Program-made: the position numbers and the translations under genes | Assembly (NCBI GenBank): GCA_030180135.1 | Contig: CM058232.1 | Coordinates: forward strand, 94,538,630-94,602,629 | Source of the DNA: Orychophragmus violaceus | Taxonomy: Eukaryota > Streptophyta > Magnoliopsida > Brassicales > Brassicaceae | Direction: 5' to 3' | DNA: 64,000 bases | The notes under the pieces: generated by a model | Database searches by the model: none | The model's input: the letters and a program-made list of their open reading frames with translations, nothing else | What the model was told of the DNA's origin: nothing | Shown here: positions 33,793-44,608 of the stretch, one piece after another | Layout: each line of letters starts with the position of its first letter | Numbering within the stretch: position 1 is the first letter of the stretch

Positions 33793-36182
33793 TCAATCAA
33801 AAACCCCTTGGGGCGATGACAGAACAATCAAGATTGCCGCCTGATCTCCGGTAGATGCAACCCCAGTCGGGAGATTCGATCTGTGCTGGTCGGGGCATGA
33901 AGCAGCCGGCGGCGGAGCATGTGCCAAAATAACTGAGTCGCTCGACACGGCCGGCAAGTTCAACTTGCCAACACTAAAATCAGAGACCGCTGTGGCGTTC
34001 ATCTCTTCCATGGCCGTCCTCTTCTGGTCGGCCAACCTCAGCACTTCCCGAGTCAGGTCAAGCTCGCCGGAAGCAAACTCCGCGATGAGTTCGATATTGG
34101 CCAGGGTTTCTTGGAGGCGAATCTCAGTGTTGGTTTCAAGCTTCCGCTTATCGCTCTTCTCCTTAACCTCTTTTAGGATCTCCAAGTATTCTCCACTCAT
34201 CTTCTTCCTCGCCTCGTGAGACGCAACCTTTATGTCGAAGTCCCTCCCCACAAGGACTCTCTCTAGGTCGGCTCGATCTTGGGCAGCTCGCGCCACCGCG
34301 ACACGACTCGCATCTTCAGCGGCCAGCGCCCGACCTTCGGTCGCCCGAAGCCTCTGAGAGAGATCCTCCTCACGATTCTCAAGAACCAATAGCCGGGCTT
34401 CTATCCCCTCGTACCTAGCCAATTTCCTTTTAAGCTCCTCCTCTCGAGCAAAGGAATCCTGCAGCTCCGCGATCAAAATACGGGCCGATCTCCTAGCGGC
34501 CTCGAGCTCATCTACCTGCGATCTCTCACGAAGCTCGCGCTCGGACATGGCCATAAGTCCGTTCGTAGCCTCCAGAAACTACATAAGCACACGAATCTCA
34601 AAAATCATTCTTACAAAAGAAAGGCGAGAACAAGAAACTACGGTTGATACCTTCCCAGTAGCTTCAGCCATCTTGGCGTACAAGTCGCCAAGGGCCATGT
34701 CCCCGGCAACCGGAAGCCGAGCACCCGTGGGCCCGACGTGCCTTGACAAAGGGGCCGCGCCTCCGGGCGTCCCAACGCCTTCGCTCGAACTGCTCGAGCT
34801 CGCCTCCGTATCGAGCCTTCGACGCTTCGGTACGGGGGAAAGGTCCCCACCCACACTCTGATCATTCGGTCTCCCAGAACCATTCGGACGAGTACCGCGC
34901 AAAGTCGGCTCCCTAGACGAGACCGAGTCCACTCCCCGAACAACCGGGGAAGGAGGGACCCCCCTTGTCTCTGCGTCCGCATCGCGGGCCCCAGAATTTG
35001 GAGGGATAACCACGGAAGGGAGAGGAGAACCACACATGGCAAAAAGAGCGCGTTGCTTAGATTCCCGTCCTCCACCCTTTTCGCCAAGTCTATAGGGTCT
35101 TTCCCGTTTGGGCGACTCCTCGATCTACGAGATAACTTCTCATGAGATGGAGTGCTAGCATCCGAACCCTCACCCGAAGGAGGACGGCCTGTAGAATAAA
35201 AAAAAAAGGTGAGGAGGTTTTAGACTTTTCCCAAATAACGACGAACAAAACGTCAAGAACGGGAGACTCACCCTCTCTTGCCCGCTCAAATATACGAAGC
35301 GGAGGTCGCACGGTCCGACTTAGAGAAGCCCGAGGAGGTACAGGAGGAAAAGGCAGTTCCCGAGAGATCTGAGATCGGTCCTGCGGAACTCCTCTTGGGT
35401 CGAACCTCAGAATAGCTTGCACACGCTCAACCGTGAAACTGTCCCAGCTAACGACACCTCTCCTCAGACGGGTTATTAGGGCCTCCGTGACAGGGTTAAG
35501 GTCAAGCGACTCAGGAAACTCTGTAATACAGAACAAAACTGGTCAGGAATTGGACTGATAACAAAAAAAAAATAATAAGAGGGATAGGATCGTAAAAGAA
35601 AACAAGAGTCCTACCAACATTGGAAGCCCACCGCGAAGGAACGACCGAGCAATCGAACTCCCCAACCGAGTGATGGGTCATCCTAAAGAAAAAATATTGG
35701 TCCCTCTATCTGTCCCTCGGCGGGAGACCGTCGAGGATCCTCCCAAACCAAGGAGAAAGACGATACGACCCCGGAAAGCGGGAATCTTGCTTCACCGAGC
35801 AAACCCGCATCAACTCCTTGGGACCAAACTCAATCCCTTCCTCTGCAGCCCTGACTCCAAGTCCGATAACGTATCGAACGAAGTTCGGCGTCATCTGATA
35901 AAACGCCAGCTGAAGCTGGGCCAGCACTAAGAAGACGAGGCGGGGAATGGGGAAGAAGAGCCCACATTTTTCGAAATACGTGTAGGAGGCGCAGCGGTAG
36001 CCTTCTACGACCGTTTCGGGGGATACCGCCGGAGAAGGAATGATGATTTCAACTTCCGTTGGAATCCGGCAAAGCGCCCTTAACTGCTGAATATGGTCCA
36101 CGGTTAACGAAGACGGCGGGTGTGGTCCGAATGATCCCGCCGCCGCACTCGTACTCGCTCCCGCATGGTCTCTCAAGGCCAT
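33793..36182 (-). pseudogene. Element C antisense spliced gene (Transposase_28-like, coiled-coil C-terminus)
   Basis: Minus-strand exons with GT/AG borders: 36182-35615, 35520-35272, 35188-34651, 34578-33793, about 713 codons. Exon 1 (MALRDHAGAST start) contains YFEKCGLFFPIPRLV and QLQLAFYQMTPNFVRYV, resembling the Transposase_28 / putative gypsy-type transposon domain. Exon 2 has FPESLDLNPVTEALITRLRR. Exon 3 is Pro/Ser/Arg-rich. Exon 4 is a long coiled coil (REEELKRKLARYEGIEARLL). Two lesions: a TAG at 35706-35708 where Trp is expected, and a 1-bp loss near the exon 3 C-A-M-C-G segment that shifts the frame. Element A has the same gene. Extra antisense ORFs are known in Tat elements; function unknown. 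Confidence 0.75.
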
Positions 36183-36759
36183 GAAAGAAAATGAGAAATT
36201 TCCGGGAAAAGACTTTTTCTCTAACGACAGAAGAAATATGGAGAAAAACTTCAAACAAGAAAGAGACAGAGTAAAAGTAACGAGACGAAGGATTCCCTTC
36301 GACGATATATATGATTATTTATATCGGGGATTGTGCGCAGTATCGTCCGTACGACTCCCAAACTCGCATTAATTACTGAGAGAATCGAGATGGTTTGGAC
36401 TTCTCATTTTTCCCCCAACTCAAAACCGTCGATTCGAGATCAACGGTTACGAATGCGCAGTAATTAGGTCACTTCACCAAAAGAACGAGCCCGAAAAGAC
36501 TCTTCGCAATCTTCGAATCTGAGCCGTTGATGATCAACCGAATCTACGGTGAGAGATGAAATTCTCGAAACCAATACACGCAACGACTGTAGACGCGCTG
36601 AAAAGCGGTTCAGCCCGTCTCACGCGCTCACTCCCTACCGTTGGATCAAAACAATATCTACGGACGGGGCGAAAATAATCATTAGGTTTGTCACATCCGA
36701 GGCACGCACCTCTTCCCAGGAACGTCCACCGCCCATTTACCTTGACTTCTCAAAATCAA
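36183..36759. other. Element C region between antisense gene and PPT
   Basis: No convincing ORF on +. On - it would hold the promoter and 5' UTR of the antisense gene; a GATATAAATAATC stretch near 36310-36325, about 135 bp before the ATG, is a candidate TATA box. Confidence 0.45.
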
Positions 36760-36775
36760 TGGGCTGGGGGGCTAT
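36760..36775 (+). other. Element C polypurine tract
   Basis: GGGCTGGGGGGCTAT directly precedes the 3' LTR. The same kind of tract precedes the A 3' LTR at 59690-59706. Confidence 0.65.
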
Positions 36776-37312
36776 TGTTGGTACTGGATTTCCCTCTAGG
36801 AAATCAGGCCCATTAACAGACAATGCGAAAGCCCGTAATTACAAGCCCATTCCAGAATCAAAGACAAAGAGGAGAGCCGACTCCTTTGTTGGGCCCAAGC
36901 GAATAAACGCCCTGGCAAGGCCTGGACGATGCCGAATCCGGAGACGATCGAGCTCGAGCTCGGCAGAAGATGACGTGGAGATAGAACAACTCGGTCTTGT
37001 CAAGTTCAACTGATCCGCGAGAATCTCGGAGATCGTTACGACGACGAGGCCGAAATATCGGAACGAAGAGGTCAAGGTCGAGACTATTTAAAAGAAGAAG
37101 TGGCGACTCATTCAAGATATTCCAACCTGGGCTAAGAACACTTCGACTAGATAGCTTGATTTCATACTTTGTACTCTCTTCTCGATTGTGTTTGTTCTAT
37201 CTCGACGATCAATCTCAATAAAGTCTTTGATTCATAGGAAACTATACCATTTCTATATCCTAAAGTCCAAATCCACGAATACAAATTCTTAGTGTGAATC
37301 CCGGATCTCACA
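36776..37312 (+). repeat. Element C 3' LTR
   Basis: 537 bp, partner of 25786-26322; TSD CCCAT follows at 37313-37317. Confidence 0.95.
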
Positions 37313-37317
37313 CCCAT

Positions 37318-38333
37318 TGGGTATCATTTTTTTTTTTTTTATCAGTGCTCTTCCCGTTAAGGGGTGTACTTTGGACACATTCCATGGATGCACAGGAGGT
37401 AATAGTTGTAGCTACCACTCCCATGATCACTTCGGAGTAACTAACTCATCTTCAGTTTATTATCTTTTCTTTTTTTATGGAAGGGGAGAAGGGAACTAGA
37501 TAGGACATGTTTACAGGCTGTGTCAGAACTAACAAGGGAATCCGACACAAAGTATACCAAGCCCTTAGGTGAGAAATCTAAGTCAGTATTAGGGTGAAGT
37601 CAGTAAAGGATCCTCTGATACCTGAAGTGATGTGGGTGTCCTTAGTAGGTTGATCCATGTCTGGGTTTTCTAATAGTCAGAGATAATTTGCAGCTTCATC
37701 CCAATGGTCACTTAAGTTCCTGCAAGTGCTGCTAATCTTCTCAATTATTCATTGTTTCTTACTTAAAAGTTTTGACTTAATAAAACAAATTTTAAAAAGT
37801 TTTAACTGACTCTAAGAAAACAAACGAAAGAAGTTAGTAGAACCTCCCCCACACTTAAGATACACTGTCCCCAGTAGTGTCAAGCGAAGGATTGGTTAAA
37901 AAGAAAAGAAAAATTTGTTTAAAAGGATTGGTTGAGTTCTGTCGGGTTTTACCTCTGTCGCTCAGGCATCGATCGTTGCACTAGGTGCATCGACCGTTGC
38001 TAGGCGATTTTTCGTGTGTGATCGATCGTTGCTCAGGACCGCAACGATCGCTGCAATGCAATTTCAATCGTGTTGTGACGATCGACACAATAGTGTGTCG
38101 ATCTACGCACTGCGTACATCGGATTAGACAGCAAGTTAGCAGGTTTGTCCGTTGGAATTTATCAATTTCGAATCCTGCAAGCTGAAAACACTGAAAACAG
38201 AGTAAAATCAAGGCAACAAATGTATCTAATCAAGCACAACCATCCAAACATAGTAGCATACTAAGAATCCAAAGAAAAAAGTGCAAAAGAAAATCAGAGT
38301 ACAAAACCGAATGTCTAGAGATGGAGGCTACTC
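37318..38333 (-). other. Element D 3' non-coding region, proximal part
   Basis: No gene. It contains sequence shared with E at 42320-42860 (ggtatcattttttt, cttcccgttaaggggtgtac, ccacacttaa) and a strong cluster of paired CGATCG palindromes at 37965-38112. Confidence 0.8.
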
Positions 38334-39833
38334 TCACTCGCTATCATCATCTATCCCAGCATATGGATCAGTGCCACCGGAGTCCTCAGGAGATCGTTGT
38401 CGACGTCGAGTAGTAGGGACGGGCTGATGGACCTGTGGCTGTCTCCTGCAAGTGCAGCCACGCATGAAGTTCCAGATACCCCGAAGAATACCATTTGACC
38501 TCTCTCTCCACTCCTCCTCAGAATATGCTCCATAAGGCATCGTAGGCTCGGGAAAGGGTCCAATATCATCAGCAGCGGCAGCAGCAGGCGCAGGGGCAGC
38601 AGAAGATGAAGCTCGTGTGGAGGGCTCTCCCAGCGGATGAGCCATAGAAGGGATTCCACGCTGCTCAGTCTCAGGAGGCTGGAATCTCAGGGCCTCCAGT
38701 GTATCAATCTGTGTCAATCCAGGAGCAGGAAGCTCCAAACCACACTTCCCAGAGATCGGATCGTGGTAAACCCAAATGCGCCCCTCCTTGAGCCAGGTAG
38801 CGCTCTGCAAGTGGCTGAAATCAAGGTACTCCCTGGCTGTGTTACACTCTGTGCCCTCAAGGGGAATCCCGCAGTGCATAAAGATGGGAGTAAGCAAGCT
38901 CCCCACTGTCTCAGTACCTACACCATCAAATGGCTTCAGCTGCAGGTCACATAAGTGCTGAGCGAAGACAGCTCCCAAGTTGAGACCCTTAGTAGGATCT
39001 CTAATGCCAGAACCCTCAAACTGATCTCGCAGCCCGATGAACAACAGCTCCATCTCATACTTGCGCATCTTGTTGGCCTCATACTTGCACAGCAAGCTCC
39101 AACACAAGATACGCAAGACATATCTCAGCACAGGTTGTCTCAACTGCATCACCGGTGTAGTCCGTGAGTTGTATCGACCACTGCCAATACACTCCCAAAA
39201 TGATCGCGCCTCCTCTGGATCCCACTCAAGTGGCATGCCAATGCGCCTCGGCTTAGTGTTGAAACCGTAGATCCTGCAGATATCTAGTAAAGGAATCCGA
39301 TACCTGACTCCCCAACTCATGAAGGTAAAGATACCTCCTGTAGCGCTTCTGCTGTCCGGATCTGGGTAAACCACTCTGCAAGTGGCGAGAAACTGTCTGA
39401 CCAGCTCTGGGTACAAATCATAAGGACGCATAGGCATTGTCCCCAGACCAATGCCCTTGCACACCGCAAGTACCTGCTCATCGATCCCCAGACTCTTACA
39501 GGTAGAGTAGTCTGCAAACTTGGTTGGTTTGATAGTCATCCCACACCAACCGTTGTATAGCAGCGTGTCATATTCATCCCACTGGTTAAGCAGTGGCCTC
39601 TCTATAAAATCAGCAATCTTGAGGAACTCAGCAATGTTCTGCGGCCACTCTCTGGCTGTCGGGATTGGTGTCTCATCTGCTTGGGGCCAAGGCAGTGCTA
39701 CTGCCGGTCCAACTCTAACATAAGGCCCAGGTGGCTGTGACTCTCTATGGAACCACTCTGGTGGTGGAATGTACTGTCGTGTAGCTGTTGCTGCTATTGC
39801 TCGGCGCTTGCGGGGTTGTCTGCGAGATACCAT
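38334..39833 (-). CDS. Athila-type late ORF (ATHILA ORF-1-like), element D
   Basis: 499 codons, uninterrupted, from the ATG at 39833. The Arg/Lys-rich start (MVSRRQPRKRRA) could be a nuclear-targeting stretch. The centre has TKFADYSTCKSLGIDEQVLA, RQFLATCRVVYPD, GIFTFMSWGVRYRIPLLDIC and GLNLGAVFAQHLCDLQ. The Ala/Pro/Ser-rich tail ends acidic. The T-K-(F/Y)-A-D and Q-F-L-A-T...F-x-x-x-G patterns recall the ATHILA ORF-1 family, whose function is unknown. The ORF lies after the pol position, where an env-like gene would be, but I see no signal peptide or transmembrane helix, so I do not call it env. It is the only fully open ORF in D, which may mean recent constraint or chance. Confidence 0.65.
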   Translation of the reverse strand: MVSRRQPRKRRAIAATATRQYIPPPEWFHRESQPPGPYVRVGPAVALPWPQADETPIPTAREWPQNIAEFLKIADFIERPLLNQWDEYDTLLYNGWCGMTIKPTKFADYSTCKSLGIDEQVLAVCKGIGLGTMPMRPYDLYPELVRQFLATCRVVYPDPDSRSATGGIFTFMSWGVRYRIPLLDICRIYGFNTKPRRIGMPLEWDPEEARSFWECIGSGRYNSRTTPVMQLRQPVLRYVLRILCWSLLCKYEANKMRKYEMELLFIGLRDQFEGSGIRDPTKGLNLGAVFAQHLCDLQLKPFDGVGTETVGSLLTPIFMHCGIPLEGTECNTAREYLDFSHLQSATWLKEGRIWVYHDPISGKCGLELPAPGLTQIDTLEALRFQPPETEQRGIPSMAHPLGEPSTRASSSAAPAPAAAAADDIGPFPEPTMPYGAYSEEEWRERSNGILRGIWNFMRGCTCRRQPQVHQPVPTTRRRQRSPEDSGGTDPYAGIDDDSE

Positions 39834-40768
39834 CTGTTTTCAACAAGAAATTAAAACAATTAGTCTCGGCAATCTCTCTGTGAAATCGCGAAGCAACGAC
39901 CGTTGCAACTAAGGCATCGATCGTTGCAAGGCGATTTCGCATTATCGAGCATTTCCCCAAAATCGCAAAGCAACGACCGTTGCACAAGCGCAACGACCGT
40001 TGCAAGGCGATTTTGGCCGTCAACAACAATCTCTAAAGTCGTTCTAAATTCGTTCAATCAGCCACAAAATCAACAATAATTCACTAAACAACCTAAATCA
40101 TGTTCTTTTAAGCATGCATTCATCAATTTCAATCCAAAATTCCCAATTTCTAAAAACCCTAAAAATTGAATCCGAAAATCATAAAATAGAGGCACATTAC
40201 CTTGGATTCGCGATATATGGGCTATAAGAATGATTTGATAGTGTAAAATTGAGAGAATAACACTTGGATTCAAAGAAAATGATGAAGAAATGAGAGTTTT
40301 GGGGTTTTTTGGTTCGTACGGTCGGTGAGAAGTGGAGAAGAAAAGAGGAGAGAAGGGTTTAAGGCAAATTATCTCGGTCGTGGGTGCAACGACCATTGCT
40401 AGAAAGCAACGATCGACGCTGGTTGAATCGGATTGATTCCGGTTTAGCTCGCGTACCTTAATTTTTGCAATTGAACCAATTGCAACGACTGTTGCACAGG
40501 TCCGCAACGATCGTCACAATGCGATCACCTCTCCTCGTCATAATCTCCTTGCAACGACCGGTGCACAAGTGCATCGATCGTCACACATCTCCAGACTCGA
40601 GTTTTGTATCTAAAACTCAGCAAAAACAAACAAAAACGTGAAATCCTAAGAAAAACACCAAAAATAAGAAAGAAAAACAACTAAACCTAACAGTGGGTTG
40701 CCTCCCACTCAGCGCTTGTTTAAGGTCATTAGCTTGATCGGACGAACAAGATCAGTGTGCTGGAGATC
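39834..40768 (-). other. Element D spacer upstream of the late ORF
   Basis: No ORF with protein character. It carries four CRACGAYCGTTGC-type palindrome clusters (39885-40015, 40387-40420, 40481-40525, 40549-40595) and the Athila post-pol segment acagtgggttgcctcccactc near 40690-40710, which also occurs in E near 43201. Confidence 0.75.
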
Positions 40769-41932
40769 TGATAGGTTCTAAGTTTTAATCCCTATACTAA
40801 CTGCAAGTGCACAGTGATGTAGTTGTAGTACTTAGGGTATCGAATCCACAGGGACTCCGGTCAACGATAGATAAGAACAGAAAAGATTAAACTAGGAGAA
40901 AGCAAAGGTGATTAAACTAAAAGCAGAGCAGAAAAGTAAATCAGTAGCAGGCGAGTTTGTGAGCAAGGAAGCGAAGCGTTAAGTCTAGGGAGTTCTCAGG
41001 AAATCAGGAACTCAAGCAATCAATCAGTCGAAATCCAATCAGAAACTGTTCTAGAACTCAAACACAGATATAGAATTAACCAAATTCCTTTGCGAGAATT
41101 CTCTAAGTCTAAGTGCAGCAAACCAAACTTTCGTTTGCGAGAACTAACAGATTAAACCAGCTTTAATTCCAAGTTTGATATGTTCACAATCTAATTAAAC
41201 CAAACTTTCGTTTGCGAGAAGTTAAATTGCTTATCTAGGTTCTTTCTAGCTAAATTAACCAACTTCCGCTGCATTAATCAGCCTAACATCATAATCTAAG
41301 TGGCCAGTTCAGATTAAGCATTAAGAACAACCTAAACAAAGAACTAGCAGATATGAATCCCTACTGATTAATTAAACTATAACTCCATGAAATCCCTAAT
41401 GAGAATCCCTAAACTTAACAGGTAATCTACTCAGACATAATCATCGAAACAGAAAATATCTTGAATAGAAAACCAAATATCATTAAACAAAGTAAAGATC
41501 TGGGGTTCAAAATCCTCTCTCTTTCGAGAGCAGGATCAGCCCCTAACTCTCTCTGAAATAAAATAAGACTTAATGAAAGCGTAGCCTAAACAATGGCTTA
41601 AAAACCCTTATATAATAGCTAAAACACGTTTTGGGCTTCTGTGTAAATATCTGGGCTTTTCTGCAAAATCAGCATTCTTCATTAAATCGGCGAGTCTGGC
41701 CCATTCGCATATGCAACGATCGATGCAGGTGTGCAACGATCGACGCAGTCTTCAAAACTGGACAGTGAACTCTGTCTCTCGGACCAAATCTCCAAAATAC
41801 ACCAAACAGCTCCAAAATCTCCACTTCTGCTCCAAATGTGTCTAGACCTGAAAACATACTAAAAAGAACACAAAAGACACTAAAAACACATCTATATCAT
41901 GGCATAAAATGGGTAAAAACCATGATATATCA
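40769..41932 (-). repeat. Element E 3' LTR
   Basis: Partner of 44609-45771. Contains a palindrome pair at 41711-41748. Confidence 0.94.
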
Positions 41933-43267
41933 ACTCCCCCACACTTAGCTCTTGCTTGTCCTCAAGCAAGTAAAGAACCAAAGCATAAGAAAAGAAGTTT
42001 GAAAACACAGAAACTCATTTCGTCTTAGGAACTTTCGCATTCACATTCACTTAGTAATCCACTGAAAACTTTCCTACAGAACTCAAGACCATAATGTACT
42101 TCCCCCACACTTAGCAACTGTCCTAAGTAAACTCCACAATCACATTCAAGCATTCAAATTCACCCTACTGACTTCTGCAAGTATTTAAGTGCGGTCTCAC
42201 CTAAGGAGTATCGATCAAAGGGCACCTGGATTCTTACCTCATCAGCTCTAGACCACCAAACTATCTTTCTCTAGTCCCTTTCTTCTCTTTCCCTTCCTTA
42301 AAAACTGATTTTTCCCCACTGGGTATCATTTTATTTTTTTTATCAGTGTTCTTCCCGTTAAGGGGTGTACTTTGGACACATTCCATGGATGCACATGAGA
42401 TAATAGTGTTTGCTACTATTCCCATGACCACTTTGGAGTTACTAACTCATCCTCAGTTTATTATCTTTTTTTTTTTTTTTTTAATGGAAGGGGAGAAGGG
42501 AACCAAATAGGACAGGTTGACAGGCTGTGTCAGAACTAACAAGGGAATCCGACACAAAGTATACCAAGCCCTTAGGTGAGAAATCTAAGTCAGTATTAAG
42601 GTGAAGTCAGTAAAAGGATCCTCTGATACCTGAAGTGATGTGGGTGTTCCCAGTAGGTTGTTCCGTGTCTGATTTTTCTGACAGTCATAGAGGCTCTGCA
42701 AGTCTGTCCAATGGTCACTTAGTTCCTGTTCAAGCGAAAATTTTTCTCGAAAAATCATAGTTTCATACAAATTTTGACTCAATAAAACAATGTTTTTGAA
42801 AAACTAAGAAAACAAAAGCGTGCGTCAGTAGCTTCCTCCCCCACACTTAAACTACACTGTCCCCAGTGTAATCAAAGCATGAGCTCGGTGAAAGAATAAT
42901 CAAATTGAAGAACAAACCGAAAAGTTGCAGAATACTTACCTGTCGTCGCCCTGCGTCGATCGATGCCCAAGGGTGTCGATCGATGCAAGGCGATTATCGC
43001 TCGCGGTTATGTAGATAACCGATGTCTGAACCGCAATCAATTCGTTAAACCGTAAATCGCGACTGCATCGACCGATGCACAATGTGTGTCGATCGATGCA
43101 ATGCGATTATTCCTGTTTCCCTCAGCTCTGAACACACTTAAACAGAAAAATTAAAAATACCAAATCAAAACGAAAGAAAACAAAAACAAAAACGAACCTA
43201 ACAGTGGGTTGTCTCCCACTCAGCGCTTGTTTTTAGTCATTAGCTTGACTATTGGAAGAGATTTGAT
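41933..43267 (-). other. Element E 3' non-coding region
   Basis: No gene. Similar to the D 3' region. It has palindrome clusters at 42954-42990 and 43068-43105 and a long T run near 42467-42482. Confidence 0.8.
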
Positions 43268-44368
43268 TCAAGGCGGTTTCAACAGAGACTTTGAATGTCT
43301 CTGTGAATATCTCTTCATCCAAGGAGGTGTATAGGCATTATGATCATGAGGCTTTCCAAGGAATGAGAAATCAGAATCAGGGTAGGAGCGAAGCTTGGGC
43401 GGTCTACTGCGTTTTCCTGCATTCAAAACAATATGATCAGAAGGTTTAAGCTTAGATGATTTGTTCCTTACCTTTGATGCAGATCTGATGTTTGGGGCTT
43501 TCTGCTTATGAGCAGTTGCAGGTACTGAAGATGTTAGAGCAGGTTCAAGAAGAACTGCCATCTTCTTCTTTCCACTATCAGATACTGTAGTTCCACCAAT
43601 CTGAACTTCTTCTTCCAGATGACCATCAGTGGAGATCATCTTCTTTGCATGAACTCGCGAAGCTTCAACTGGTGGTGTTTTATTCACCTTCTTATCTATC
43701 ACTTTCATGCAGTTAGCCACTTCTATCTCTTGTTTGGAAGGTTTAGGAACCTTAGGATATGGCACTGGGGGCTTGTAGGCTCGTTCTGGCACTGTTGCAG
43801 GTTTCTGGACATGTCTGCGTTCTGTGTCGATCATTGCATGATATGTGTCGATCGATGCAAGGCGATTCTGTTTCTCGAAAGAACTCGAAATTGCCGTCAG
43901 AATGGCGTGTCGATCGTCACTAAGGGGGTGTCGATCGATGCATGTATCAGGCAGACAATATTCATCCAGAAAATCCGAGATTATGCTCTCTTCTTCACCT
44001 AGCAACTCAATCTCATCCTTTAAGGTCACAGCTTTGATGGATCTACACTGTTCAGCTTTCCTAGCTTCATTATGCCTTTGTATTGCTCCTTCCGTCTGCT
44101 GAACTTGGATATCTAGCTTCTTCAAATGTGTGCTCAAGTATTCAAGCTTCCCATTCAGACTTTCATGTATAGCTTCCAGGTTCCTGTCGAAGTTTGCAGC
44201 AGTCTTAGCCTGATCCTCTAGCAACTGCTCCATCATGGCTTCTATCTTGCACTCATAAGCTCCGTTTTCTTGGAATCCATAATCTCTGGTGAATGAATAG
44301 GAGCCATAGCCTCTGCAGAACGAGTTATTCTGCTGATTTTCCGACATCCGTCCCATCACTCCCATCAT
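43268..44368 (-). CDS. Element E gag-tail-like ORF
   Basis: 366 codons, uninterrupted. Residues about 40-95 (KIEAMMEQLLEDQAKT, LNGKLEYLSTHLKKLDIQVQ) match the coiled-coil segment near the end of the D gag (KMEAMMEQLLESQTK, LNGKFESLNTHMKQLDTQV). The C-terminus AYTPPWMKRYSQRHSKSLL matches the end of the D protease-region frame (AYSPPWMRRLAQRQSKSL). Between them lies a Lys/Pro-rich linker that includes two in-frame palindrome clusters, encoding segments such as RLASIDTYHAMIDTERRH. The capsid and zinc knuckle are missing. The arrangement fits a deletion derivative that fused the gag end to the protease end. Function unknown; it could be simply untranslated packaging sequence. Confidence 0.6.
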   Translation of the reverse strand: MMGVMGRMSENQQNNSFCRGYGSYSFTRDYGFQENGAYECKIEAMMEQLLEDQAKTAANFDRNLEAIHESLNGKLEYLSTHLKKLDIQVQQTEGAIQRHNEARKAEQCRSIKAVTLKDEIELLGEEESIISDFLDEYCLPDTCIDRHPLSDDRHAILTAISSSFEKQNRLASIDTYHAMIDTERRHVQKPATVPERAYKPPVPYPKVPKPSKQEIEVANCMKVIDKKVNKTPPVEASRVHAKKMISTDGHLEEEVQIGGTTVSDSGKKKMAVLLEPALTSSVPATAHKQKAPNIRSASKVRNKSSKLKPSDHIVLNAGKRSRPPKLRSYPDSDFSFLGKPHDHNAYTPPWMKRYSQRHSKSLLKPP

Positions 44369-44608
44369 TCTTTCGCGATGTGTCGATCGATGCAGAGTAG
44401 CGTCGATCGATGCAAGCTCGAGAATGCAACGATCGACACAAAGGACCGTGTCGATCGATGCAGGGCGATTCTAGGCGTACCTGAAACGCAAAAATAGAAA
44501 AAGAAAAAAAATTAGTAGCAAAAAATTAAAAACGAAAATCCTAGTCTAAACCCTAAGTTCAAATCTATCGAGGACTCAAAAGAGTCCCCGGCAACGGCGC
44601 CAAAAACT

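Larger units (their letters stand above)
25786..37312 (+). mobile_element. Tat-type Ty3/Gypsy element C, full length
   Basis: LTRs 25786-26322 and 36776-37312, both 537 bp, TGTTGG...CTCACA, TSD CCCAT (25781-25785 and 37313-37317). Order: LTR, PBS, gag, pol (protease, RT, RNase H, second RNase H, integrase), short tandem repeats, spliced antisense gene, PPT, LTR. The extra RNase H and the extra ORF between pol and 3' LTR are Tat-lineage traits. Gag is intact. Pol has five stops. RT motif A has lost its aspartate. Confidence 0.95.

Noticed and set aside
38334..39833. Calling the late ORF of D an envelope gene
   Set aside because: Position fits, but I see no signal peptide, membrane segment or glycoprotein features.
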